NCBI GenBank assembly: GCA_018828385.1
Contig: JAHJVE010000015.1
Location: 124,001 to 188,000 of the forward strand
DNA: 64,000 nucleotides
Source of the DNA: Gammaproteobacteria bacterium
GTDB lineage: Bacteria; Pseudomonadota; Gammaproteobacteria; Burkholderiales; Rhodocyclaceae
Direction of reading: 5' to 3'
The position numbers and the translations under genes were made by a program. Within the stretch, counting starts at the first letter, position 1, and each line of letters opens with the position of its first letter. The notes under the pieces were generated by a model. That model was not told the origin of the DNA and did no database searches. It saw nothing but the letters and a program-made list of their open reading frames with translations. Of the stretch, positions 48,421 to 58,300 are shown piece by piece.

Positions 48421-49628
48421 GCGGTTCCGACAGCGATTCCCGTCCGAAGCGGCCGTCAGACGAGGCCGCGGCGGACGATCCGTGGGCGAAATGGCGCAAG
48501 CCGGATGCCCCGGCGGCTGAGGCCGAGCCAAAAAAGGCGTTGCGGCGCGATGCTACGGTCAACCCGGAAAAACGGTCAAAATCGAAATCGGTAGAGGCTG
48601 CTCCGGTGCGGGCTGTGCGCGCTGAGGTGCCGGTTGCGGCGCCAACTGCAGTAGACGAAGAAACACCGGCGCTTCCGGAAGGTACGCTGGGCGTTCGTCG
48701 CTCGGCGACGCCTTCGCCGCGGGCGATCAACAAGAAGCCGTTGCGTGGCGGGTCTTCGCTCAGGAAGCCGTCGGCACCAAAAGCGGCGCCGGTTGCGCCG
48801 GCCACACCGGCTGAGTGGAGTGTCAAGGCGGATCGTCCCGAGCGGGCGGCCAAGTCGGCGCCGGTGGTTCGTCCGCCGGTCGTGCGCGAGGGGCCGCCAC
48901 CGGAGGGCGTGCGTCTGTCCAAGGTGATGTCGGAGCGCGGCATGTGTTCGCGGCGCGAGGCGGATTTGTGGATCGAACGCGGCTGGGTGTTTGTCGATGG
49001 CGAGCGGGTCAGCGAACTCGGTTCGCGCATCGATCCGAACGCGCAGGTTTCGATTTCGAAAGAGGCCAAATTCGACCAGGCCAAGCAGGTTACGGTGCTG
49101 CTCAACAAGCCGGTCGGTTATGTTTCCGGCCAGCCGGAGCCGGGCTTTACGCCGGCGATCACGCTGATTACGCCGGAGAATCAGGTCAAGCAGTCGGGCG
49201 ACCCGGAGTTCAAACCGTGGATGCTGCGCAGTCTGGCGCCGTCCGGTCGGCTCGACATCGATTCGACCGGTTTGCTGGTACTGACGCAGGATGGTCGCGT
49301 CGCCAAGAAGCTGATCGGCGATGACAGCCAGGTTGAGAAGGAATATCTGGTGCGGGTGGCCGGTCAGATGATCAAGGGCGGGCTGGATTTGCTCAACCAC
49401 GGCCTGGAGCTCGACGGTCAGGCGCTCAAGCCGGCGCGGGTCAAGCAGCTCAACGAGGACCAACTGCACTTCATCCTCAAGGAAGGCAAGAAGCGCCAGA
49501 TTCGCCGGATGTGCGAGCTGGTCGGTTTGCGCGTCATCGGGCTGAAGCGGGTGCGCATTGGTCGGGTCAAGCTGGGCGAGCTGGAAATTGGTCAGTGGCG
49601 GTTCTTGCGGGCTGACGAGGCTTTTTGA
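48417..49628 (+). CDS. rRNA pseudouridine synthase, RsuA/RluB/RluF family, with long N-terminal extension
   Basis: 403 residues. The first ~160 are low-complexity, rich in Pro, Ala, Arg and Lys, and are not part of the enzyme. Then come an S4 RNA-binding domain ([20 protein letters not shown]) and the catalytic domain, with the active Asp in [30 protein letters not shown] closes it. It isomerises a uridine in 23S (or 16S) rRNA; the exact subfamily is uncertain, with RluF-like features. Residues 45-58 ([13 protein letters not shown]) in the extension come from a copy of the dispersed motif. Confidence 0.9.
   Translation: MSGSDSDSRPKRPSDEAAADDPWAKWRKPDAPAAEAEPKKALRRDATVNPEKRSKSKSVEAAPVRAVRAEVPVAAPTAVDEETPALPEGTLGVRRSATPSPRAINKKPLRGGSSLRKPSAPKAAPVAPATPAEWSVKADRPERAAKSAPVVRPPVVREGPPPEGVRLSKVMSERGMCSRREADLWIERGWVFVDGERVSELGSRIDPNAQVSISKEAKFDQAKQVTVLLNKPVGYVSGQPEPGFTPAITLITPENQVKQSGDPEFKPWMLRSLAPSGRLDIDSTGLLVLTQDGRVAKKLIGDDSQVEKEYLVRVAGQMIKGGLDLLNHGLELDGQALKPARVKQLNEDQLHFILKEGKKRQIRRMCELVGLRVIGLKRVRIGRVKLGELEIGQWRFLRADEAF
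48551..48590 (-). repeat. Dispersed 40-bp motif (family A), copy 7, inside pseudouridine synthase gene
   Basis: ATGCTACGGTCAACCCGG, then AAAAAC, then AAAATCGAAATC. The gene reads it as ATVNPEK, the same frame as the copies in proS and the ABC adaptor. Confidence 0.88.
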
Positions 49629-49676
49629 TTTTGGCTGTTTTTTCGGGTTGACCGTAGCAATCCCGGTTGACCGATG
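49627..49676 (+). repeat. Dispersed 40-bp motif (family A), copy 8, plus partial second core
   Basis: GATTTTGGC, TGTTTTTTCGG, GTTGACCGTAGCAAT, then a second partial CCCGGTTGACCGATG. It starts within the stop codon of the pseudouridine synthase gene. Confidence 0.9.
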
Positions 49677-49684
49677 AAAAACAG

Positions 49685-49720
49685 AAACGCCGGCCGGTTT
49701 TTAACCGGGCCGGCGTTTTT
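49685..49720. terminator. Terminator between convergent genes
   Basis: AAACGCCGGCC and GGCCGGCGTTTTT pair, with an inner CGG/CCG and a TTTTTAA loop. It serves the pseudouridine synthase gene and possibly the MaoC gene. Confidence 0.88.
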
Positions 49721-49738
49721 ATTGGGGCTTGCCGAAAA

Positions 49739-50176
49739 TCAGGCGGTGCCGGTCGGTGCTGCAGCGCGGACGGGCGGCATCATCTGGCATTCGCCTTCGA
49801 TGACAACCTTGCCGCCGACCGTGCACACGGTGTCGAGCACCACGCGGTTCTTGGCGACATTGACTTCCTTGACGGTGACGGTGGCGGTCACGGTGTCGCC
49901 GGGGCGAACCGGGGCCTTGAACTTGAGCGTCTGCGACAGGTAGATGGTGCCGGCGCCGGGCAGCTTGTTGGCCAGTACGGCGGAGATGAAGCCGGCCGAC
50001 AGCATGCCGTGGGCAATGCGGCCGCCGAACATGGTGGTCTTGGCGTATTCCTCGTCGAGGTGGGCCGGATTGACGTCGGTCGAGATGCCGGCGAACAGGA
50101 TGATGTCGGCTTCGGTGACGGTCTTGGCCGTGCTGGCGGACATGCCGGGTTGCAGTTGGTCGATGTGATACGCCAT
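49739..50176 (-). CDS. MaoC-like (R)-specific enoyl-CoA hydratase
   Basis: 145 residues of a hot-dog fold. The hydratase motif is FAGISTDVNPAHLDEEYA followed by GRIAHGMLSAGFISAVLA, containing the catalytic Asp and His. PhaJ-type members feed (R)-3-hydroxyacyl-CoA to polyhydroxyalkanoate synthesis; a generic role in fatty-acid breakdown is also possible. It stands alone between terminators. Confidence 0.9.
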   Translation of the reverse strand: MAYHIDQLQPGMSASTAKTVTEADIILFAGISTDVNPAHLDEEYAKTTMFGGRIAHGMLSAGFISAVLANKLPGAGTIYLSQTLKFKAPVRPGDTVTATVTVKEVNVAKNRVVLDTVCTVGGKVVIEGECQMMPPVRAAAPTGTA

Positions 50177-50227
50177 TGCTGGGCTCCTTGCGTGGTTTAT
50201 TGAAATTGGAGGCAGAACTTTAGCACG

Positions 50228-51427
50228 TCACTCTGTCCGCAATGCTTCAACGGGGTCGAGGCGGGCAGCGTTGCGAGCCGGCAGGACACCGGCGGCGAGG
50301 CCGATGGCGATGGCGATGCCTTCGGCGAGCAGGACAAAACTGAGCGGCGTGTGCACCGGCAGGGCGGGCAGGGCGAAGTGGATGAGCTGGGCGAGGCCGA
50401 TGCCGAGAATCAGCCCGAACAGCCCGCCGAGCGCCGAGAGGGCGACCGCTTCGCCGAGAAAGAGGGCGAGGATGGTCCGTCGTGGGGCGCCGAGGGCGAC
50501 GAGCAGGCCTATTTCGCCGGTCCGCTCGGTGACGGCGATGGTCATGATGGTGACGATGCCGACGCCACCGACCAGCAGCGAAATGCCGCCGAGGGCGCCG
50601 ACGGCCATGGTCAGCACGTTGAGGATATTGGACAGCGTTTTCAGCATGTCCTCCTGGGTCACGATGGTGAAATCCTCGCGGCCGTGGCGGTCGATCAGGT
50701 GCTTTTTGACGCGGCTGGCGACGAGGGCTGACGGGATGCCTTCCTCGGCGGCAATGTTGATTTCATCGACGCCTTCGCGGTTGAACAATTCCTGGGCGCG
50801 GGCGGTCGGCACGAAAGCGGTGTCGTCGAGGTCGATGCCGAGAAACTGGCCCTTCGGCGCCAGCACGCCGATGATGCGGAAATGCAGGCCGCCGACGCGC
50901 AGGCGCTGGCCAAGGGGGGTTGCGCTGCCGAACAGCTCGGTTTTGAGCTTGGAGCCGAGGACGACGAAGGCACGGGCGCTGCCCTCATCGTCGGCGGGCA
51001 GGAACTGGCCACTTTGTACGGTCGACCGGAAAATTTGCGGTAATTTGGAATTGACGCCATAGATCAACGTCCGCCGCGTCCGGCCATTGCCTTCAACTTC
51101 GGCGTTGCCGCGCACATTGGGCGTCACGGCGACGACATGGGGCAGCCGTTCGAGCGATTTGGCGTCGTCGAGCGACAGCGGTCGGGCACTCGACGGCAGG
51201 CCGGACGGCGTGCCGCCAGTCTTTGTCTTGCCCGGAACGACAGTGATGACGTTGGTGCCGAACTGGGTGAATTCACCGAGAACGAAGCGGTGGATACCCT
51301 CGCCAATCGAGGTGAGCAGGATGACCGCGGCGATGCCGACGGCGATGCCGAGCAGGGTCAGGAAGCTGCGCAGGCGCTGGGCCGTGATGGCGCGGATGGC
51401 GAGCTGGAGGGAATCGGCGGCGAGCAT
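50228..51427 (-). CDS. MacB/FtsX-type ABC transporter permease (second)
   Basis: 399 residues with one N-terminal membrane helix (LLGIAVGIAAVILLTSIG), a large periplasmic MacB_PCD domain, and three C-terminal helices (FtsX domain, ending ARNAARLDPVEALRTE). It is paralogous to the gene before it. Both lie downstream of an ATPase and an adaptor, so the complex probably exports a substrate across the envelope. Residues 125-139 are encoded by a copy of the dispersed motif (FRSTVQS). Confidence 0.9.
   Translation of the reverse strand: MLAADSLQLAIRAITAQRLRSFLTLLGIAVGIAAVILLTSIGEGIHRFVLGEFTQFGTNVITVVPGKTKTGGTPSGLPSSARPLSLDDAKSLERLPHVVAVTPNVRGNAEVEGNGRTRRTLIYGVNSKLPQIFRSTVQSGQFLPADDEGSARAFVVLGSKLKTELFGSATPLGQRLRVGGLHFRIIGVLAPKGQFLGIDLDDTAFVPTARAQELFNREGVDEINIAAEEGIPSALVASRVKKHLIDRHGREDFTIVTQEDMLKTLSNILNVLTMAVGALGGISLLVGGVGIVTIMTIAVTERTGEIGLLVALGAPRRTILALFLGEAVALSALGGLFGLILGIGLAQLIHFALPALPVHTPLSFVLLAEGIAIAIGLAAGVLPARNAARLDPVEALRTE
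51013..51053 (-). repeat. Dispersed 40-bp motif (family A), copy 9, inside second ABC permease
   Basis: GTACGGTCGACCGG followed by AAAATTTGCGG and AATTTGGAATT. The core has TGTACGG for TGCTACGG. Both AT blocks are present. Confidence 0.78.
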
Positions 51428-51429
51428 GG

Positions 51430-52638
51430 CTAGTGCTTCATCAAGGCTTGCACCGGGTCGAGCCGGGCGGCGCGGCGGGCCGGCATGACGCCGAAGATGA
51501 GGCCGGTGGCGAGCGCCGTCGTCAGGCCGGCAATGACTGCCCAGTCGGGCGGATAGGCCGGAAAGACCGGGAAGAACTGGCGTAGCGCAAAGGCGCCGAG
51601 CTGGCCGAGCAGGTAGCCGACCAGGGCGCCGACGGCGGAGAGCATGGCCGCCTCGGCCAGAAAGGCCAGACGGATGGTCCGGGAAGTGGCGCCGAGCGCC
51701 TTGAGCAGGCCGATTTCGCCGGTGCGCTGGGTGACGGCGACGAGCATGACGTTCATGACCAGAATGCCGGCGACGGCCAGGCTGATCGCAGCGATCCCCG
51801 CCACGGCCAGGGTCAGCGCGCCGAGCAGCTTGTCGAAGGTGGCGAGCACGGCGTCCTGGGTGATGACGGTAACGTCCTCTTCGCCGCGGTGGCGCTGCTT
51901 GAGCGTTTCCATGACCCGTTCCTTGGTGCTGGGGATGGCGTCGCGGCTGTTGGCCTCGATCATGATGCGGAACAGCGTGTTCGAATTGAACATGGCCTGG
52001 GCCAGCGAAACGGGGACGATGACCAGTTCGTCGGTATTCATGCCGAGCCCCTGGCCGGTCGATTTGAGGACGCCGACGATGCGCAACCGGCGGTCGCCGA
52101 CGCGGACGAGCTGGCCGATGGCTTGGTTGGCGCCGAACATTTCCTCGCGAATCTTGGCGCCGATGACGGCGACTGACGAGCCGCGATTCCAGTCTTCTTC
52201 GGGCAGCCCCTGGCCCTGAGCGATTTCGAAGTTGCGGATCGGGATGAATTCGGCCGTCGAGCCGGCGACCATGACTTCGCGCAGCTTGCCGCCGTAGTTG
52301 ATTTCCGAGGTGCCGACGGCAAGCGGGGCAACGCGCCGGGTGCCGGGCAGGCGACGCAGGCTGCCGGCGTCGTCGATGGTCAGGTCGCGCGGCGTGCTGG
52401 TGATGGCGTTGGCGGGATTGAAGCCGCCGGTGCCGGAGCGGCCGGGGAGGACGATGATCAGGTTGGTGCCGAGAGAGGAAAACTGGCCGACGACGTAGCG
52501 CCGTGCGCCGTCACCGAGGGCAGTCAGAATGACCACTGCGGCGACGCCGATCGACATGGCCAGTACCGAGAGCGTGGTGCGCATCGGATAGCCGGTGGCG
52601 GCATCGCGGGCGAAGCGCAGGGTGTCGGCTAGGCGCAT
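51430..52638 (-). CDS. MacB/FtsX-type ABC transporter permease (first)
   Basis: 402 residues with the same four-helix plan as its neighbour (SVLAMSIGVAAVVILTALG and the C-terminal VGALVGYLLGQLGAFAL), ending ARRAARLDPVQALMKH. Two distinct permeases in tandem suggest a heterodimer. Two bases separate it from the next permease. A family-A motif lies between it and the ATPase gene upstream. Confidence 0.9.
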   Translation of the reverse strand: MRLADTLRFARDAATGYPMRTTLSVLAMSIGVAAVVILTALGDGARRYVVGQFSSLGTNLIIVLPGRSGTGGFNPANAITSTPRDLTIDDAGSLRRLPGTRRVAPLAVGTSEINYGGKLREVMVAGSTAEFIPIRNFEIAQGQGLPEEDWNRGSSVAVIGAKIREEMFGANQAIGQLVRVGDRRLRIVGVLKSTGQGLGMNTDELVIVPVSLAQAMFNSNTLFRIMIEANSRDAIPSTKERVMETLKQRHRGEEDVTVITQDAVLATFDKLLGALTLAVAGIAAISLAVAGILVMNVMLVAVTQRTGEIGLLKALGATSRTIRLAFLAEAAMLSAVGALVGYLLGQLGAFALRQFFPVFPAYPPDWAVIAGLTTALATGLIFGVMPARRAARLDPVQALMKH

Positions 52639-52658
52639 GGGGTGGGCGTGAAAAAGGA

Positions 52659-52700
52659 CATTCCCACGGTCAACCGGAAATTTCGGCCAAATTTGAAATG
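52659..52700 (-). repeat. Dispersed 40-bp motif (family A), copy 10, end of ABC ATPase gene
   Basis: CCCACGGTCAACCGG, then AAATTTCGGCC and AAATTTGAAAT. On the minus strand it encodes the last residues of the ATPase (ISNLAEISG) and its TGA stop. Confidence 0.92.
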
Positions 52701-53383
52701 CTGGCGGCGCGCGAATCGGCCTTCAACCGCCCATCTTCCATCACGAGTTGCCGCCTGGCGCGGGCGCCCATGCCCTGGTCGTGGGTGACAACGATCAGCG
52801 TGACGCCCTTGGCATTGAGCGCTTCGAGCAGATTGACCACCTCTTCGCCGGTATGGCGGTCGAGATTGCCGGTCGGCTCGTCGGCGAGAATCAGCGCCGG
52901 CTGCATGATCGTGGCGCGGGCGATGGCGACGCGCTGGCGCTGGCCGCCGGAAAGCTGGTCGGGCTTGTGATCGGCACGATTCTCCAGGCCGAAATCCTTG
53001 AGCGCCTGGGCGACGCGCTTGTTGCGCTCGACCGCCGGGATGCCGGCCAGCGTCATCGGCAGGGCGATGTTTTCGGCGGCGGTCAGGCGCGGTACGAGAT
53101 GGAAACTCTGGAAAACGAAGCCGATGCGCGTACTGCGCACGGTCGCCTGCTCGTCGGGAGACAGTGTCGTGACGTCGCGGCCTTCGAGCTTGTAGGTGCC
53201 TTCGTTGGGGCGGTCGAGCAGGCCGAGGAGATTGAGCAGCGTGGATTTGCCGGAACCGGACGGCCCCATCACGGCAACGTATTCGCCGGCGTCGATCTGC
53301 AGGTTGAGCCCGGCCAGCGCGTGGACCGTGGTGTCGCCGAGCAGAAAGCGACGTTCGATGCCGGAGAGTTCGATCAGCGCCAT
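52670..53383 (-). CDS. MacB/LolD-like ABC transporter ATP-binding protein
   Basis: 237 residues. Walker A is GPSGSGKSTLLNLLG, the signature is LSGGQRQRVAIARA, and Walker B is LILADEPTGNLD. It energises the two permeases. The C-terminal peptide (ISNLAEISG) and stop codon come from dispersed-motif copy 10, so the end of the gene is reshaped by the motif. The gene lies between the adaptor (4 bases away) and the permeases. Confidence 0.95.
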   Translation of the reverse strand: MALIELSGIERRFLLGDTTVHALAGLNLQIDAGEYVAVMGPSGSGKSTLLNLLGLLDRPNEGTYKLEGRDVTTLSPDEQATVRSTRIGFVFQSFHLVPRLTAAENIALPMTLAGIPAVERNKRVAQALKDFGLENRADHKPDQLSGGQRQRVAIARATIMQPALILADEPTGNLDRHTGEEVVNLLEALNAKGVTLIVVTHDQGMGARARRQLVMEDGRLKADSRAASISNLAEISG

Positions 53384-53387
53384 GCGC

Positions 53388-54536
53388 CTACTTCGCCTTC
53401 TCTTTTTCGTCCGGCGTGACCTTGGCGCCGGCCTTGACGCCTTCCTTGTCGAGCGAAGTGAGGATGCGCTCGCCAGCGCTCAGGCCTTCCAGCACCTCGG
53501 TGTATTCCCAGTTGGCCAGCCCGGCCTTGATCAGGCGTTCTTCGAGCTTCTCGCTGTCGGCATTGAAAACCAGTACCTTGCCGCCCTCCTGGATGGCAGC
53601 GGTCGGAATGCGCAGGACCTGGTCGCGGCCAGCGAGGATGATCTCGACATCGGCGCTGTAACCGACGAGCAACTTGCCCGCTTCGGCCGGCTTTTCGAAA
53701 TCGACCTCGATGTCGACGGTGCGCGCCTGCTTTTCGACGGCCGAAACGTAGGGCGCGACGCGCCGGACCTTGCCAGGCAAAATTTTGCCCGGCAGGGCGT
53801 CAAGCGTGATGCGTACCGGCTGGCCGATCTGGATCTTCGGCGCGTCGACCTCGTCCATCGGCGCCTTGACATAGAGGCAGGCATCGTCGATCAGGTCGAT
53901 GGCCGGCGGCGTCGGTACGCCTGGCGGCGACGGCGTCGAGTATTCGCCCAGCTCGCCGACGATCTTGGCGACAATGCCGTCGAAAGGCGCATAGAGCGCG
54001 ACACGGCCTTGCTCGACGCGGGTCGTCTTCAATTTGGCCTCGGCCTGGGCGATGTCGGCCTTGGCAGTGTTGCAACTGGCCCGGCGAACCTCGGCATCGG
54101 TACGCGCCGCTTCTTCCTTGCTGGTCGAAACAAAGCCTCTGGCGCGCAGTTCGGATTGCCGTTTTGCCTCTTTTTCGGCGTTGACCGCAGCAATGCAGGC
54201 TTCTTCGCTGCGTTTCGCGCTCAGCGTGATCTGTGCCTGCGCCAGCGCGCTTTGCGCCTGCTGGTCGTCGTTCCACAACTTGAGCAGCAACTGGCCTCTC
54301 TTGACCTTGTCGCCTTCCTTGACGCCAAGGTACTCGATGCGGCCACCGACGATCGTCGACAGCTTGGTGCGCTGGCAGGCTTCGACGGTGCCGGCGCGGG
54401 TATTGGCCAGCGTTGCCTCGACCTTGCCGGCGGCGACTTCCTTGAGTACTACCGGTATCGGTTTCGGCCGGGTGAAAAAGAACAGGCCGAGGCCGATGAC
54501 GGCGATGACGGCAAGAATGATGGCAATGCGACGCAT
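53388..54536 (-). CDS. MacA-like periplasmic adaptor of the ABC efflux system
   Basis: 382 residues of the HlyD/RND adaptor family, with an N-terminal membrane anchor (IAIILAVIAVIGLGLFF), a lipoyl/coiled-coil hairpin (about 90-190, rich in Ala, Gln and Lys) and a beta-barrel domain. It links the permeases to an outer-membrane channel such as TolC, which is not encoded in the window. I start at ATG 54536. A copy of the dispersed motif encodes residues ~114-125 (AAVNAEKEAKR). It is the first gene of an adaptor-ATPase-permease-permease operon. Confidence 0.93.
   Translation of the reverse strand: MRRIAIILAVIAVIGLGLFFFTRPKPIPVVLKEVAAGKVEATLANTRAGTVEACQRTKLSTIVGGRIEYLGVKEGDKVKRGQLLLKLWNDDQQAQSALAQAQITLSAKRSEEACIAAVNAEKEAKRQSELRARGFVSTSKEEAARTDAEVRRASCNTAKADIAQAEAKLKTTRVEQGRVALYAPFDGIVAKIVGELGEYSTPSPPGVPTPPAIDLIDDACLYVKAPMDEVDAPKIQIGQPVRITLDALPGKILPGKVRRVAPYVSAVEKQARTVDIEVDFEKPAEAGKLLVGYSADVEIILAGRDQVLRIPTAAIQEGGKVLVFNADSEKLEERLIKAGLANWEYTEVLEGLSAGERILTSLDKEGVKAGAKVTPDEKEKAK
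54164..54195 (+). repeat. Dispersed 40-bp motif (family A), weak copy 11, inside adaptor gene
   Basis: CTTTTTCGGC then GTTGACCGCAGCAATG. The core differs at GGC for CGG and CGCAG for CGTAG, and the outer AT block is weak. Confidence 0.6.
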
Positions 54537-54544
54537 GGCGTTTC

Positions 54545-55132
54545 CTATCGAAAACCGGGCAGCCAGCCGGACTGTTCGTGACCCCAGACCGGTTCGAGTG
54601 CCCCTTGGTAGAGCGCTTCGATGACCGGCGGTTCCTGCCACGGCTCATTCATGAAAGTTAGACCGATCTCTTCGACAGTGCGGCCCGACCAATAGTGGTC
54701 GGCCACTTCGTCGAGCGCGCTGAGCGACAGGCTGTGTGGCAGGCGGAGATAGTCGAGCCAGCTGGCGTCGTGGAAGGAACAGATGTAGGCACCCTTGGTG
54801 CGCGAACAGGCCAGGTTCTTGCCGAAGACCTTTTGTGGGTGCTTGAGGCGGAAAGTCGTCGCATCGGTTCGCGTGGCGAACTGGAGCAGGGCGTGCAGGC
54901 GGCTCGGAAAATGGTTGTAGCGACGCTGCCGAAAATATTCCAGATGGTATTCGGCAAAATAATTCTGCACCGACAGCAATTGGTCGCCAGGCGTTGGTTC
55001 GCCGCCTTCCGGGGAGGCCAGCGTGCCGCCGAAGGGGCTGCCCTTTAGAATGTCCCAGCCCGGCAGCTCGGCGCCGGGTTCGAGCCAGCAGAAGAGCTCC
55101 AGCGTTGCGGTGTCCTTGATCAGATTGTCCAT
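54545..55132 (-). CDS. Uncharacterised protein
   Basis: 195 residues, soluble, with no signal peptide. Stretches such as FRQRRYNHFPSRLHALLQFA, TRTDATTFRLKH and AYICSFHDASWLDYLRL resemble proteins annotated DUF2441, but I hold that only weakly. Many Trp, His and Tyr residues suggest an enzyme-like core. It precedes the efflux adaptor gene by eight bases on the same strand and may share its transcript. No function can be given. Confidence 0.7.
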   Translation of the reverse strand: MDNLIKDTATLELFCWLEPGAELPGWDILKGSPFGGTLASPEGGEPTPGDQLLSVQNYFAEYHLEYFRQRRYNHFPSRLHALLQFATRTDATTFRLKHPQKVFGKNLACSRTKGAYICSFHDASWLDYLRLPHSLSLSALDEVADHYWSGRTVEEIGLTFMNEPWQEPPVIEALYQGALEPVWGHEQSGWLPGFR

Positions 55133-55354
55133 GGACCTAAGCGGTTGGGGCGATGTCGCTATTTTGACCGATTGATCCGGTTTGGCCAATCGAAGCCTGC
55201 ATGGAAGGGAATCGAAGCGCCAAAATATATGCGAACTGGAATATGATGCAAATCGAAACAATATATGACAGGAGGGGCGTTCAAGGGGCTATCGTCAATG
55301 CCTTGGCTTCAACATTTCGAAGCCCGCAGTGATGCCTTGTTGCGATTTCCATAG

Positions 55355-58300
55355 ATGAACCTGCGAAAAGCCTTTTTCAGCGTGTTACTGGCGCTTTCCG
55401 GTGTGCTCACACTGATCGCCGGTGCGACGCTGGGTGCCCTGTCCGCCTACGATGATGCCCAATCCGCCGTCCGCCACCGGCAGGATTCGATGGCGCTCAT
55501 GGGCTCGGTTCGTCACGAGGTCGACCTGCTCAGTCGGCTCGTCAGTTCCTACGTCAGCACGGCCAATCCGCGCTACCTCATTTATTACTACGACATCCTG
55601 GCCATCCGCGAGGGTACGAAAAAAGCCCCGGATGCCGTGCCGGAAACCTATTGGGAGCAGGTTATCGGCGGCTCGATAGCCTACGTGCCGCCGCCACCCG
55701 GCACAGGCGTGGCGCTCGCCGAGCGGACCAACATGCTCGGTTTCGATCAACGAGAGATCGCCATTCTCCGCAAGGTTTTCCTGATTTCCGACCAGATGAA
55801 GCAGGTCGAACAGGTCGCTTTTGCCGCGACACAAGGCTTGTATGATCCGGTCAAACGCGAATTTGTATCGGAAGCGGAGCCGCAGCGCGATTTCGCCAAT
55901 GCCTTGCTGCACGAAGCACACTACCTGAAACTGCGCGCCGAGTTGGCCATTGCCGTGGACGAACTGGCCCGTCAGGTTGCCCAGCGCACAACGCAGAACC
56001 TGGAGCTGGCCGGCGAGCACTTGTTGCGCTGGATCATCGCCGCGCTGCTCCTGCTCCTCGGCGCCGGGGTCGTCATGGTCTTCAGCTATGGTTACCTGAA
56101 AAGACATTTGCTGGCGCCCCTGACTGCCTTGCACCGGACCGCGACGGCGCTGTCCGAAAAGTCATTCAGCGAACGTGTCGGCGATCTCAAGGGGGTCGAG
56201 GAGGTGCAGGCCCTGGCCGCGACCATCGACAGCATGGCGGCAGCCATCGAAGCCGACATTGCGCAGCGCGAACTGGTCCAGCGTTCATTGCGCCAGGCGC
56301 GGGCGCGGGCCGAGGTGGCGGCTGAAGCGAAATCGATATTCCTGGCCAATATGAGTCATGAAATCCGGACCCCGATGAACGCCATCCTCGGCATGGCCTA
56401 TCTGGCCCTCAAGTCCGGCCTGCCGCCACGGCAGCACGACTATGTTTCGAAGATTCACACGGCCGCCCGCTCATTGCTCGGGATACTCAACGACGTCCTC
56501 GATTTTTCGAAAATCGAAGCCGGCAAGGTCGAGCTTGAGGCCGTTCCCTTCGATCTCGAACTCGTCGCCCAGAACGCGCTTTTCATGGTGCAGCAGCGAG
56601 CCGAGGGCCGGGACATCGAACTGATCGCCGACTTCCAGCCGGCAAGAAATCTGCATCATCTGGTCGGCGATCCCTTGCGCTTGGGGCAGGTCCTCATCAA
56701 CCTGTTGTCCAATGCCGTCAAATTCACGGAAAAGGGGCATGTCCGCCTGGTCGTCAGTGAGCGCTCAAGCGACAGGCTGACATCGACTTTCGTCTGCCGG
56801 GTTGAAGATACCGGCATAGGCATGACGCAAGAACAGGTCGGCCGACTGTTCCAGGAGTTTTCCCAGGCCGATGGTTCGACCACTCGGCGCTACGGTGGAT
56901 CGGGCTTGGGGCTGGCCATTTCCAAGCGTCTGCTGGCGGCGATGGGCAGTGAAATCAGGGTCGAAAGCGAGGTTGACCGTGGCACTGCCTTCCATTTCGC
57001 CATGCAGTTGCCACTTGAGTCGTCGGTAGAAGATGCTGACGATGCGCCACCGCTGATCGAGTGTCAGCGGGCGCTGGTTGTCGATGACTACCCGCCGGCG
57101 CGGGAAAGCATGGCGGCCATGCTGAAGGCGATGGGGTGTGCGGTGGTCGATCAGTCTCAGGGCGGACTGGATGCCTTGGCGCGCCTGACCCGGGCCGGCA
57201 AGGAAGGGCCTCGATATGACTTGCTACTGCTCGATTGGCTGATGCCTGACCTGTCCGGCGGCGAACTCATTGAAGCCCTTCGATCACGAGGCCTTTCGCT
57301 GCCGGACAGGACGCTCGTCGTATCAGTGGCCGATGCTTCGCTGTTGCGCCAGGAGGTAGACCACGCCGGGGTTGCCGAGGTGGTGCAGAAGCCCCTGTTG
57401 CCAAATGTCCTGCGCCACATTTATGGCTCGGGCAAGGCAATCGAGCCGGCTACCAGGCTCGAGCACCTCATTCCGCATCCTGGTTGCCTGCAGGGAATGT
57501 CGATACTGCTGGTCGAGGACAATGAACTCAACCAGCAGGTGGCGGGGGAGATTCTCAGAGGCTGGGGGGCGAGCGTGGATGTCGCGGAAAACGGGAAAAT
57601 CGCGCTGGATACCCTGTCCACCGAGGGCGCAGACCACTATTCGCTGGTCTTGATGGACCTTGAGATGCCGATCATGGATGGTCGGGAGGCTACCCGCCGC
57701 CTGCGCGAGGATGAAACCTTCCAGGATTTGCCGATCATCGCGATGACGGCGCATGTGGCCGGCCAAGGCATGAAAGACGGACTGGCGATGGGCGTCAATG
57801 GCTACATTGCCAAGCCTTTCGAGCCCGAGGAATTGCTGGCCATGGTGCAACCTTATTGGCGGGGCATGGCTGGTCAGCCGTTTCCGCCGGCGGGGGCGGC
57901 GGATGCCGATCGCGCTTTTATCGCAGCCATTACGGCAGTTCCGCAAGTCGACTCGGCGATGCTTCTGCGTCGTTTCGCGGGGCGGCTCCCTTTTCTCGCG
58001 CGAACCCTGCAGCGTTTCGCCGAAGACACCCGCGGCTGGTGCGAAAGGCTGGATGCTGCGCTGACCCAAGGCGATCTCGAGGGGGCTCAGCGCCAGGTGC
58101 ATTCGCTCAAGGGGCTGGCCGGGACTTTTGCCATGGGGCGTTTGCAGTCGGCCCTGTATGATCTTGAAAGTGTCATAAAAGGCGGTGTCGTCGAACCTTT
58201 CGGCGAGATCGCCGAGGTCGACGCCCAGTTACAGGCCTTGCTGGCCGGGCTGGACCGGATTCCGGCTGTCTCGCCGGAGTCGGCCAGCGTCGCCGACGAG

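Noticed and set aside
56968..56992. GAGGTTGACCGTGGCACTGCC in the histidine kinase gene
   Set aside because: It matches part of the core only, without AT blocks. It encodes the conserved EVDRGTAF of kinase ATPase domains, so protein function explains it.
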